Part shown: positions 35,913 through 43,170 of the stretch, piece by piece
Numbering within the stretch: the first letter of the stretch is position 1
How the letters are laid out: each line of letters starts with the position of its first letter
Origin: Deltaproteobacteria bacterium
GTDB lineage: Bacteria > Myxococcota > B64-G9
DNA length: 52,165 nt
Reading direction: 5' to 3'
Assembly (NCBI GenBank): GCA_019307065.1
Contig: JAFDKH010000008.1
Coordinates: 1-52,165 of the forward strand
The notes under the pieces: model-generated
The model's database searches: none
Seen by the model: the letters and a program-made list of their open reading frames with translations, nothing else
Told to the model about the DNA's origin: nothing
Program-made: the position numbers and the translations under genes

Positions 35913-36611
35913 CTAATGGTCCTTCAGGTATTCAACGGCTACCGTTTCCACGGTCCGCTCCGGCACTGCATGCGGCGGCAAAATGATATTTTCCCGTCGG
36001 AAAACCCACTCTGGCTTTTTCCAGAAATCATCCGGCAGCTCATTACTGATGACCTTGAAGTCGTCTGCAAAGAAGTAGATACAGCGCCTCTCGTAAACTG
36101 ACAGGGAAAGCCATTGAGCTCGCTTCAAAGACAATCCATCGGCCGACCAGTCGTTGCCTGCAACCTCGTGAGGCCTCTGGAAAAACGTCAAAGGACCGTT
36201 GGCGACGACCGCCCTGACGCTCAAGCCGTCTGTGCCGTACCGGTTCTGAACGACCTGGCGGCAGAACGCAACGGTCTCTTTGTAGCCAGCTCCTAGCCCG
36301 AAGTATTCGCTGAAAACCACATAAATGCCGTCGCTGTCACTGCTGAGGAAAAAACCGCCGTGCTGCTCGAGAGCTAGCACCATCTTCGACAGGAAATCCT
36401 CGATCAAAATGACTTTGTTTGATACATTTTGTTCAAGGGCCCAGCTTAGGTAGTTATTCAGATCGACACGAACGACCAAAGATTTCTCCAAAGACTCACC
36501 ACGGAATCTGTACTTTCCTGCTCCCCGTCCGGATTCGTCGAACACATAGATCTCCTGCTTCTTCGACAAAAGGTAGAAATCGTGAAAAAGTTGTCTCATG
36601 GATACCATCAT
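35913..36611 (-). CDS. class III nucleotide-cyclase-like domain protein, 232 aa
   Basis: Cytosolic protein whose core resembles the adenylate/guanylate cyclase homology domain. LVVRVDLNNYLSWAL supplies an Asp at the first metal position. ALEQHGGFFLSSDSDGIYVVFSEYF matches the 'G......GDG....F' strand-loop-strand with Asp. VRAVVANGPLTF fits the 'i.iG.h.G.v' strand, and NDWSADGLSLKRAQWLS the following helix. Lys/Asp adenine-selecting residues are not obvious, and the GDG Gly is Ser-Asp-Ser-Asp, so activity is uncertain. It could be a regulatory or defence-type cyclase. The ATG has AGGCGG just before it. It is the last gene of a leftward unit. Confidence 0.5.
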   Translation of the reverse strand: MMVSMRQLFHDFYLLSKKQEIYVFDESGRGAGKYRFRGESLEKSLVVRVDLNNYLSWALEQNVSNKVILIEDFLSKMVLALEQHGGFFLSSDSDGIYVVFSEYFGLGAGYKETVAFCRQVVQNRYGTDGLSVRAVVANGPLTFFQRPHEVAGNDWSADGLSLKRAQWLSLSVYERRCIYFFADDFKVISNELPDDFWKKPEWVFRRENIILPPHAVPERTVETVAVEYLKDH

Positions 36612-36657
36612 GTCCGCCTATCCTGTTTGAAAATATACACTATTGAACCTGTAACTT

Positions 36658-37392
36658 TTATTTCGTCTTCGCCCTCACGCCATTCAGGCTTTCGGCAACT
36701 TGACTGTTGTGATCTCGAACATGCGCAATTTCCTCCTGAAGCGGCCGGGACACTGTGTTCAGCAGTTCTTGTGACAGTTTCTGGTCCGAGGCCAGCGATT
36801 TACCGAGATCGTATGCCGCATCGAAGATGTCTTGCGGTTTCTTGCCCAGGCAAGCGAGAGCCATCAGGCTCGAAACATGTGGCCGGATCAGTGCGCCTAA
36901 GAAATCAAGGAATCCATGCTTGCAGCAAATGGACATGAGTTGAAACAATGTCGGATGAAAGTCGTCAACACTCCACTCGTTCGACACTGAAACGAGAACG
37001 ACTTTTTTATTTTTCTGCGTATCCAAAAGAGGGTGAATTATTTGCAGCCTCTGTTTTGCCAGCATCGGATTGACAAGTGGCATCAGTCGCTCGAGAAAGA
37101 GCACCAGGGAGCCACTCAACCCAAAAAGACCCATCTGGGAAACGAGCACCAGAGCGTCCGCTTCGGCAATGACCGGAAGGACCTTTTGCATTTCGTCGTC
37201 TTGGCGGCAGACTCCATTCGAGTCTTGAAGACAACTTAGATCTCGCAGGCATGGCTTCACATGATACTTCTCGACCCGAATCCTCTTGATCGTTGCGCCC
37301 GCGCACTCGACGCCTAAAAGGAATGGAGTGAGGATCAAGCCCATGTAATCGTTTTCCAGTCCTATGCAGGCGTCTATGACCGTGATCTTCAT
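36658..37392 (-). CDS. iron-sulfur flavoprotein (NADPH-dependent FMN reductase family), 244 aa
   Basis: Flavodoxin-fold protein: MKITVIDACIGLENDYMG has the FMN-phosphate loop position, and ADALVLVSQMGLFGLSGSLVLFLERL is the typical second FMN-binding segment of the Isf/FMN-reductase family. PCLRDLSCLQDSNGVC followed by QDDEM matches the compact Cys cluster and 'DDM' of archaeal and bacterial iron-sulfur flavoproteins, although only three Cys are well placed. A two-electron redox or redox-sensing role in the cytosol is likely. It lies between the PAS-LuxR gene and the cyclase-like gene with 30- and 46-nt gaps. A redox signal feeding this operon is a reasonable guess, unproven. Confidence 0.65.
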   Translation of the reverse strand: MKITVIDACIGLENDYMGLILTPFLLGVECAGATIKRIRVEKYHVKPCLRDLSCLQDSNGVCRQDDEMQKVLPVIAEADALVLVSQMGLFGLSGSLVLFLERLMPLVNPMLAKQRLQIIHPLLDTQKNKKVVLVSVSNEWSVDDFHPTLFQLMSICCKHGFLDFLGALIRPHVSSLMALACLGKKPQDIFDAAYDLGKSLASDQKLSQELLNTVSRPLQEEIAHVRDHNSQVAESLNGVRAKTK

Positions 37393-37422
37393 CTTGCAAC
37401 TCTTTTTCTCTCTCGAGTTCCC

Positions 37423-38094
37423 TTACACCAGCTTGAGCAGGATGGCGCTGACGGCTGCTTGCACACGATCGTTGACGCCCAGCTTGTCGAATATGTTGGT
37501 TATGTGACGCTTCGCGGTGTTCACGCTGATTCCGAGTACTTTCGCGATCTCCCGATTTGTATGACCCTTAACTATTAGCAGCAGAACCTCTTTTTCCCGC
37601 TCGGTCAGGCAGAAGACGGTCTCGATTCCCCGAGAAAACGCCGTCTCAAGAGTGTGCGGTTGTTTCAGGTATAGAGGATCCTTGTCTCTTGAATCCTTCC
37701 TGCGTTTGGACACAAAGCAAATCACCAGAACAACCATGTCCGGTGGTTTTCCCAATCCCTTGACCGGAAATGCGTTTGCTCGTCCCGTAACTAGCTTCTT
37801 GGGAGCGAAAGCAAACTCCTTTTCGATAATGCAGGCGTAGCCCTTGTCCATGGCCTCGTCCACGGGGCAAAAATCCAAGCACGGTTTTTTCCTGCCCTGG
37901 AATAACTGATGACAAGTTATTCCAATGATCTTCTTGCCAGTGCGTTTTTGGTCCCCAACATAGAAATCGTTTGACCAGACGATCCGGTGGTTCCGATCGA
38001 TGATACACACCGGGATTGTCAGATGTCCGAGGATGGTTCTCGAGATGGCGTTGATAATTTCCTTTTCGTCTTGTAATTTCGGCATCATTGTCAT
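37423..38094 (-). CDS. PAS-LuxR family transcriptional regulator, 223 aa
   Basis: N-terminal PAS domain (about residues 15-125, opening IPVCIIDRNHRIVWSNDFYVG). It has a CHQLFQGRKKPCLDFCP block, a Cys-containing PAS insert common in deltaproteobacterial sensors and possibly cofactor- or redox-binding. The C-terminal GerE/LuxR helix-turn-helix (about 160-220) runs LTEREKEVLLLIVKGHTNREIAKVLGISVNTAKRHITNIFDKL. The first Met of several (MTMMPK) lies 5 nt after the stop of the 125-residue reading frame upstream. With no receiver domain it should respond directly to a ligand or redox state. It is the likely regulator of its own operon or of another island unit. Confidence 0.82.
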   Translation of the reverse strand: MTMMPKLQDEKEIINAISRTILGHLTIPVCIIDRNHRIVWSNDFYVGDQKRTGKKIIGITCHQLFQGRKKPCLDFCPVDEAMDKGYACIIEKEFAFAPKKLVTGRANAFPVKGLGKPPDMVVLVICFVSKRRKDSRDKDPLYLKQPHTLETAFSRGIETVFCLTEREKEVLLLIVKGHTNREIAKVLGISVNTAKRHITNIFDKLGVNDRVQAAVSAILLKLV

Positions 38095-38099
38095 TTAGC

Positions 38100-38477
38100 T
38101 TATGCCCTTTCGGGAGGCGAATTCGTCGTCTCTCCAAAAGGCACTTTGAAAAAACGGGTTCGAAGCGCTGGTGAAAAAAGCGAGTCGAGTATACGAAACA
38201 TAGTTCCAAACAAATCGAATCCATCCCGAACTCCATCAAATTGCGGAGCATAGAAGCACACGGGAAATCTCCCGACATCACCCATTTGGTGGCCTGCTGG
38301 ACCCACAATCCAAGCCATTGCAATATAAGAACAAAACAGACGATGCGGACTATAAGGTGCCGGAATATCCGTTGTTTTTATCTGTGAGGAATTCGATGCG
38401 TTTAGCAAACCGAAACTTCTTGTTGGTTTTACGGCTGTTGGCTTTGTATCAGGTGTGTATGATTGTTTCAGATACAT
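38100..38477 (-). CDS. small unrecognised protein, 125 aa, first gene of the sigma-54 operon
   Basis: Kept as a gene because it fills the space between a sigma-54 promoter (38520-38535) and the PAS-LuxR gene, starts with an ATG preceded by GAGAGG, and ends 5 nt before that gene's ATG. The product has a polar, Ser/Thr/Pro-rich first 40 residues, then CSYIAMAWIVGPAGHQMGDVGRFPVCFYAPQFDGVRDGFDLFGTMFRILDSLF, and a basic tail. I recognise no family. If it is not translated, the region would be a long untranslated leader. A sensor ligand or small regulator is only a possibility. Confidence 0.45.
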   Translation of the reverse strand: MYLKQSYTPDTKPTAVKPTRSFGLLNASNSSQIKTTDIPAPYSPHRLFCSYIAMAWIVGPAGHQMGDVGRFPVCFYAPQFDGVRDGFDLFGTMFRILDSLFSPALRTRFFKVPFGETTNSPPERA

Positions 38478-38519
38478 TGAAATCGATCCTCTCCACGAGT
38501 TTTCTCCACATCACTGTAT

Positions 38520-38535
38520 TGCATAGAGTGTGCCA
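38520..38535 (-). promoter_or_regulatory. sigma-54 promoter of the LuxR/flavoprotein/cyclase-like operon
   Basis: Read on the minus strand: TGGCACACTCTATGCA, with GG and GC 10 nt apart (consensus TGGCACG-N4-TTGCA). The predicted start is near 38509, 32 nt before the ATG at 38477. Confidence 0.65.
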
Positions 38536-38696
38536 GGATTTTCACGGTGATCGGGTGATTGGGTACCGCGATCTGAGCAACTACAGAAATCGCTTCGATT
38601 CTTACCGTTTTCTATCTTCGTTGGGCATTTAGTTCCGGGTTTGTCTGATACCTAGTTTTCGACAACGGTGAGAGATCTCTAGAACAATGGCACACG

Positions 38697-38735
38697 ATTT
38701 CTAAATAATTCTAAAATCTCGGCCAAAGTTCTCAA
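38697..38735. promoter_or_regulatory. candidate enhancer site A (AT-rich TTCTAAA patch)
   Basis: Two TTCTAAA copies (within 38697-38717) are followed by AAAGTTCTCAA at 38725-38735. The latter is identical to 38 kb-unrelated DNA at 44634-44644. It lies about 160-200 bp upstream of the promoter at 38520-38535, the standard distance for a sigma-54 activator. Confidence 0.45.
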
Positions 38736-38748
38736 TTTTGGTCAACAG

Positions 38749-38769
38749 AAAAAAGCCCAGGACAGGCTT
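38749..38769 (-). terminator. rho-independent terminator after the GGDEF gene
   Basis: On the minus strand AAGCC, a 7-nt loop and GGCTT form a short stem directly followed by a run of T (A-run at 38749-38754 on the given strand). It lies 63 nt beyond the stop at 38832. Confidence 0.6.
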
Positions 38770-38822
38770 AATTCTTCAAATCGGCGTTTTTAAATCAAGC
38801 CGGGTCCATTTTGCCCATATTT

Positions 38823-38865
38823 CTCAGACTGTTACTGGAAATTGCCGGTCTTCTTAAAGAGCTTC
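38823..38865. repeat. 43-bp repeat, copy 1 (3' end of the GGDEF gene)
   Basis: Aligns without gaps to 46907-46949 in the same orientation with 36 of 43 identical bases. Here it encodes the end of the GGDEF protein (KTGNFQ-stop) and a few bases beyond. Confidence 0.65.
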
Positions 38866-40076
38866 ACACGGTTTCTTCCATTCAGTTTTGCTTCGTATAA
38901 AGCCTTGTCAGAAGCGGCTATGAGATCTTGTGGCGTGGTAGCTTCTATAGGAAAACTTGCCACTCCTATACTAATCGTCGACGCAATTCCCAACCCGGAT
39001 TTGGCTTTTTGAAACCATTCAGCCTCAATCTTGGCGCGCAATCTGTCGGCTACATCTACGGCTATCGCGCAGGGTGTATCGACCAGAAGAATCGCAAATT
39101 CATCCCCGCCGTAACGTGCCACAACATCATTTTGTCTGCGGTCTGCCAAAAGGATTTGACCTAATTTATGAAGTACAGCATCTCCCATTTGATGACCATG
39201 CCTGTCGTTGACAAGCTTAAAGTGGTCAACGTCGATCATCAGTAAAGAAAGAGGTTGACCACTGCGCCGGCTTCGCTCTATTTCCGAATTCAAAATGGCT
39301 TTAAGATGACGACTATTGTAAAGCCCGGTAAGTTCATCTGTTATTGATACCTGTTCGAGATTTTTATACGCCATGGAAAGAGATAGTACCTGCTGCTTCT
39401 CAGAAATATCTCGAATAGCGGCCATTTGGGCAAATTGACCTTTGTACACACACGGCTTGCCAATGATTTCAAGCAATAATTTAGAGCCATTTTTTCTTAG
39501 CCCAAATGCATGATACGGCCTGTCGAACCCTGTCTGGATTTTATTAAGTATAGACTTGTGTGATTCTTGTGCAGAAATGTCTGAAACCTGCATGCCAATC
39601 AAATCAGACAACTTGTAGCCCAACATAGATGCCAAGGCTGGATTGACAAGGCGTATTCTGCCGGAATCGTGAATCAAAACTCCCTCGAAAGCATTCTCTT
39701 CCAAAATGCGGAAACGTTCCTCCGCTTCACTCGATCCATTTCCACCCTGCTTACCAAACTGGATGTCATTGGGTTTGAGTCCCGAAGGCGTCTGGTGTCC
39801 CTGAGAAACATTGGGTAACGATTTGTCCTGACCAAGTAGACAAAACACTGCAGTCCGGAAGTCATCGATATCAAACTGTGATTCGAAAACCAGAACATTA
39901 CCCATTTTACGCGCTTCAAATGCCAGCTCCTTCTCATTTTCTTGGGCAAAAAGGATAAAAGGTATTTTCCAATTTGAGTTGCGCAGATCAGCAAGCAGGT
40001 CGATGCCTTTTCGTCCCGGTAAGTTGATGTCCGCGATTATCATAACCGGTTGCTCATAGTGCTTTTCATCGATCAA
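38832..40076 (-). CDS. PAS-GGDEF diguanylate cyclase with a truncated receiver domain, up to 414 aa
   Basis: Makes the second messenger cyclic di-GMP from GTP. A PAS domain (about residues 125-240, RFRILEENAFEGVLIHDSGRIRLVNPALASMLGY) precedes a complete GGDEF domain (250-410). The latter has LTGLYNSRHL, RYGGDEFAILL with GGDEF at 323-327, and an RQND inhibitory I-site five residues before it. Residues 10-100 are the back half of a receiver domain (IIADINLPGRKGIDLLADLR has the phosphoacceptor Asp). Its front half lies in another frame upstream (40073-40189), so the gene appears frameshifted. The given start is a TTG. Translation might instead begin further in. A terminator follows. Confidence 0.7.
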   Translation of the reverse strand: MIDEKHYEQPVMIIADINLPGRKGIDLLADLRNSNWKIPFILFAQENEKELAFEARKMGNVLVFESQFDIDDFRTAVFCLLGQDKSLPNVSQGHQTPSGLKPNDIQFGKQGGNGSSEAEERFRILEENAFEGVLIHDSGRIRLVNPALASMLGYKLSDLIGMQVSDISAQESHKSILNKIQTGFDRPYHAFGLRKNGSKLLLEIIGKPCVYKGQFAQMAAIRDISEKQQVLSLSMAYKNLEQVSITDELTGLYNSRHLKAILNSEIERSRRSGQPLSLLMIDVDHFKLVNDRHGHQMGDAVLHKLGQILLADRRQNDVVARYGGDEFAILLVDTPCAIAVDVADRLRAKIEAEWFQKAKSGLGIASTISIGVASFPIEATTPQDLIAASDKALYEAKLNGRNRVKLFKKTGNFQ

Positions 40077-40189
40077 CGCAAGCGCAAGTCTGAGTGGGCC
40101 AGTATTATTCGTTTTTTATTTTGAAATGTAGTTCCGACGGTAGGAATAGCGTTTCGATACTCAACTAGAATGTTGTCAATTGAGTCCAT
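40073..40189 (-). pseudogene. out-of-frame 5' fragment of the GGDEF gene
   Basis: ATG 40189, preceded by AAGGGGTG, opens a 38-codon frame ending KKRIILAHSDLRLR. The hydrophobic strand IILAHSD is the first receiver strand with its acidic pair position. The following receiver part continues one frame over at about 40080. Only about 23 residues separate the two acidic positions instead of about 45, so a deletion of about 65 bp is inferred. Confidence 0.55.
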
Positions 40190-40257
40190 CAAGATCACCC
40201 CTTGATAAGTAATTTCGAGTCATTTATAAATACGCTGTCATTTTGGGATATTCACCT

Positions 40258-41106
40258 TCAGTGCTCCATGTCGCCCGATGTATGCTTGGCCTCTATCGAA
40301 TCTGCAGATAATCGAAGCCATCTTCTTACTACAAGCTTTGACTCGATACTAAAACAACGCTCAAGCTCTTTTTCATTGTGTTCAAGTAGCCTCTTGATCA
40401 TACCGACTTGAAGTGGGTCTAATTCTTTCAATTCTTGAGCTCTTCTCATACTCATCTCGTCAAAATCACGATCCGGCATCACCTCGTCAACCAGATTCAT
40501 CTTTAGGGCCATCTCGGCATTGATCGGGCTGCTTTTCAGCAGGATTCGTTTCGTTTCTGCATATCCAATACACCTTGATAACAAATGTGTAATTGCCCCC
40601 TGGGGGGGCATCCCAATTTTCACATGAGGGAAGGAAAATACTGTTGATTCTGAAGCTATTCTATAATCGGCGGCTAAAGCCATGCTAAGGAATTGTTCAA
40701 CCACCGAACCATTTACAGTTGCTATTATGAGCTTCCCACAAGTGAGAACCTTCGTGATAAGTTGAGAAAGCGTATTTTCTTCTCTAGCGACTTGCATTTC
40801 CAGCGAGGCGCTATATGGAAAAGCGCTTCGCAAGTTACTGTTTTTTGCTAAAGAGACATTTTTCCAAAACTGATTGTAATTCTCTTCACCCAGCGCAGAC
40901 GGATCACTCCGAAGTAAAACAACACGAATCTCATCTCTCACTTCTGCCAAACTCAAACGTTGCAGAAGCAAATCTTTTTGGCAGAGATCTGCGATAATTT
41001 CGAAGGCGTTGTCTTTTAGATCTATTACTCCAACGCCATCTTCTATGAAACATCGAAGATGTTCTTCAGAATGTGTAAAAGAGCCTATTTTTGAAATAGC
41101 GTACAT
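40258..41106 (-). CDS. crotonase-fold protein lacking the catalytic glutamates, 282 aa
   Basis: The enoyl-CoA hydratase/isomerase fold is clear from KLIIATVNG, ALAADYRIASESTVFSFPHVKIGMPPQGAITHLLSRCIGYAETKRILL and NAEMALKMNLVDEVMP. By eye-alignment to rat enoyl-CoA hydratase, the GGG of the oxyanion hole reads Glu-Gln-Phe, Glu144 is Ser and Glu164 is His. Hydration of enoyl-CoA is therefore unlikely. Ligand binding, a different acyl-CoA chemistry or signalling is possible. The start at 41106 has AAAGGAG 5 nt upstream, preferred over the frame start at 41136. A sigma-54 promoter lies 60 nt before it. The GGDEF gene follows on the same strand. Confidence 0.75.
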   Translation of the reverse strand: MYAISKIGSFTHSEEHLRCFIEDGVGVIDLKDNAFEIIADLCQKDLLLQRLSLAEVRDEIRVVLLRSDPSALGEENYNQFWKNVSLAKNSNLRSAFPYSASLEMQVAREENTLSQLITKVLTCGKLIIATVNGSVVEQFLSMALAADYRIASESTVFSFPHVKIGMPPQGAITHLLSRCIGYAETKRILLKSSPINAEMALKMNLVDEVMPDRDFDEMSMRRAQELKELDPLQVGMIKRLLEHNEKELERCFSIESKLVVRRWLRLSADSIEAKHTSGDMEH

Positions 41107-41165
41107 TTTGGCTCCTTTGCCTATGCTAATGAGCAATCAGCTTGTTGTGCCCGCTTTAGATAGAA

Positions 41166-41181
41166 AGCATAATGCGTGCCA
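41166..41181 (-). promoter_or_regulatory. sigma-54 promoter of the crotonase-GGDEF unit
   Basis: Minus strand TGGCACGCATTATGCT: the seven-base -24 block is perfect and GC is correctly spaced. The start is near 41154, about 48 nt before the ATG at 41106. Confidence 0.75.
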
Positions 41182-41257
41182 AGATATTGCGAACGGGCAA
41201 TAGGTAGTTGCAATGGGCTGAATACAAGTAAAATATGGCAGATTAGGACTCCTCCTT

Positions 41258-41345
41258 CTGTAGAAATCTCGAAAATTGTCAGGTGGAAAGTCAAAAATTT
41301 GCTAAATTTTTGGTCAAGAAACGTAGAAATATTTCGAAAAAGTTA
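41258..41345. promoter_or_regulatory. candidate enhancer site B, shared by two divergent sigma-54 promoters
   Basis: AT-rich patch with CTCGAAAA and TTTCGAAAAA, a long AAAAATTT-GCT-AAATTTTT inverted repeat and GAAATATTTC. It lies 77-164 bp from the leftward promoter (41166) and 121-208 bp from the rightward one (41466), within the usual enhancer range of both. Confidence 0.45.
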
Positions 41346-41465
41346 GATGAAAAATCTAATCCTTCCGACACGGCCGATTCACGAAAAAGATCATAATTGA
41401 CAAATTACCCTATTATAACACTACGTTGGCGATAGAGTAATACCCTCCCACATACCTTCTTTGCC

Positions 41466-41481
41466 TGGCTTGACTCTTGCT
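41466..41481 (+). promoter_or_regulatory. sigma-54 promoter of the kinase-activator operon
   Basis: TGGCTTGACTCTTGCT: TGGC and TTGCT with exact spacing. The start is near 41493. AGGTGG and ATG 41518 follow. Confidence 0.65.
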
Positions 41482-41517
41482 ATCGGTCCTGATGTAGTTT
41501 TCTCAGGTGGAAACCAA

Positions 41518-43170
41518 ATGACTGATATGAAAATCGAACGCCTAAACCTCGTTCTGCGAACAATCAGGAATGTCAACCAACTCCTCGTAAAGGAAAGAGA
41601 TTGCGCCAATCTCTTACAGGGCATATGTGATAACCTCACGGAAAATAGAGGTTACTATAACGTCTGGATTGCTCATTTGGACGGCTCAGGGCAATTGATC
41701 GGAGCGGCAGAATCAGGCTTAGGTAATGAATTCCAGCCAATAGTCAACCTGATGAAACAAGGGGAATTGACTGATTGTGGTAAAAAGGCTGTGAGTAAAT
41801 CTGAAGCGTTCTTGATTGAAGATCCTTTTACTTCCTGCCCCGACTGCCCACTTGCTAAAAAATATGAAGGCAGGTCGGGCTTGGCAATTGGTCTGCGGCA
41901 CAATGAAAGAATCTTCGGATTGCTATGTGTATCAATTCCAAAGGAATTTATTTCAGACAAGGATGAGCGTGACCTATTGCAAGAAATAGCCGGAGACATT
42001 GCATTTGGTTTGCACAATATTGAGGCGGAAGAAAGTCGTATAAAAACCGAAAAGAAACTGACTAAAATCCAACAAGCTTTGCTCGAAAGCGATAAGGGTC
42101 TCCGTGATCTTGTGGAGAATTCACTTACCGGCATTTCTATAATCCAAGGTGACAAGGTTTCTTACAGAAACCCAACGCAGAAAATTCTACTAGCTGGGTT
42201 ACCGCATTTATTCCACCATAAAGACACCGGACATATCTATCCAGATGATGTAGATAAAGTAGAATCATACTATCAGGAATTACTATCTAACAATATAGAG
42301 ACAGAAAGCATTGATTTCAGGTTCTATCCTTTAGGAAAAATTGGTAGTAAACCCGATCTGAAATGGGTTCATTGCCAAGCAAGGCAAGTAGATTTCAAGG
42401 GAGAAAAGGCAATACTAATCAATTTGATGGATATAACAACGTCCAAGGAGCTCGAGGTACTGTTGTCCGCTCAGGATAAAATGGCCTCGCTTGGAAGAGT
42501 GGCTGCCGGCATAGCACATGAAATCAGAAATCCGCTGTCTGGTATCAATATCTACCTCAACGCCCTGGAGAAGTGTTATGATTCCGGAGACCGTGATGGA
42601 AACTTCAAGCAGATTATTGAGCAGCTACAATCCGCATCACGCAGAATAGAGTCGGTCATCAAGAGAGTCATGGACTTCTCCAAGACCAGCGAGCCTTCTT
42701 TCGTCCAAGTAGACATTAACCGGTCTGTTAAAGAGGCTATTGATTTATCTTCGGTTACCCTGCGTAAGAGTGGTGTTGCTATCGAGCATCTGTTGGCGGA
42801 TGACTTGGCGCATTGCAATGCTGACCCGCAACTTATAACCCAAGTGCTACTAAACCTGATTACCAACGCAGCTGAGGCCATGAAGAACCTCGAACGAGGG
42901 AAACATATTAGAGTTGCGACATATATGGATAATGAACAAGTTACAATAAGTGTATCTGACTCTGGTCCTGGTGTACCCTTGCGTATCAGAGAAAAGATAT
43001 TCGATCCTTTCTATACCACCAAGGACTGGAGTACAGGAATTGGCCTCAGTCTATGCCATAGGGTCATTTCAGATCACCGAGGCACGATAAAAGTACATGA
43101 AGGTGAATTGGGGGGAGCGGAATTTAGAGTTTCAATTCCCACGGAAATCAGCGAGGACAGCTCGAAATGA
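41518..43170 (+). CDS. GAF-PAS sensor histidine kinase, 550 aa
   Basis: Soluble kinase with no membrane segment. A GAF-like domain (about 15-165) contains TSCPDCPLAKKYEG, a Cys block suggesting redox or cofactor sensing. Next come a linker helix, a PAS-like domain (190-310), the dimerisation domain with His334 in AAGIAHEIRNPLSG, and an ATPase domain with NLITNAAEAM (N box), SDSGPGVP (G1) and GIGLSLCHRVI. The start at 41518 has AGGTGG 7 nt upstream; a TTG frame start at 41461 lies inside the promoter. The stop overlaps the next start (ATGA), pairing it with the NtrC-type activator. It should phosphorylate that protein and perhaps the single receiver downstream. Confidence 0.88.
   Translation: MTDMKIERLNLVLRTIRNVNQLLVKERDCANLLQGICDNLTENRGYYNVWIAHLDGSGQLIGAAESGLGNEFQPIVNLMKQGELTDCGKKAVSKSEAFLIEDPFTSCPDCPLAKKYEGRSGLAIGLRHNERIFGLLCVSIPKEFISDKDERDLLQEIAGDIAFGLHNIEAEESRIKTEKKLTKIQQALLESDKGLRDLVENSLTGISIIQGDKVSYRNPTQKILLAGLPHLFHHKDTGHIYPDDVDKVESYYQELLSNNIETESIDFRFYPLGKIGSKPDLKWVHCQARQVDFKGEKAILINLMDITTSKELEVLLSAQDKMASLGRVAAGIAHEIRNPLSGINIYLNALEKCYDSGDRDGNFKQIIEQLQSASRRIESVIKRVMDFSKTSEPSFVQVDINRSVKEAIDLSSVTLRKSGVAIEHLLADDLAHCNADPQLITQVLLNLITNAAEAMKNLERGKHIRVATYMDNEQVTISVSDSGPGVPLRIREKIFDPFYTTKDWSTGIGLSLCHRVISDHRGTIKVHEGELGGAEFRVSIPTEISEDSSK

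Noticed and set aside
38318-38632. 104-codon plus-strand frame in the island
   Set aside because: Overlaps the promoter and the better-supported 125-residue minus-strand gene, with no ribosome site or recognisable protein.
38688-38703. TGGCACACGATTTCTA as another sigma-54 promoter
   Set aside because: The -24 half is good but the GC of the -12 half is missing and no plus-strand gene follows.
40258-41106. Crotonase gene as a DSF synthase (rpfF)
   Set aside because: RpfF keeps both catalytic Glu residues and its own flanking motifs; here they are Ser and His.
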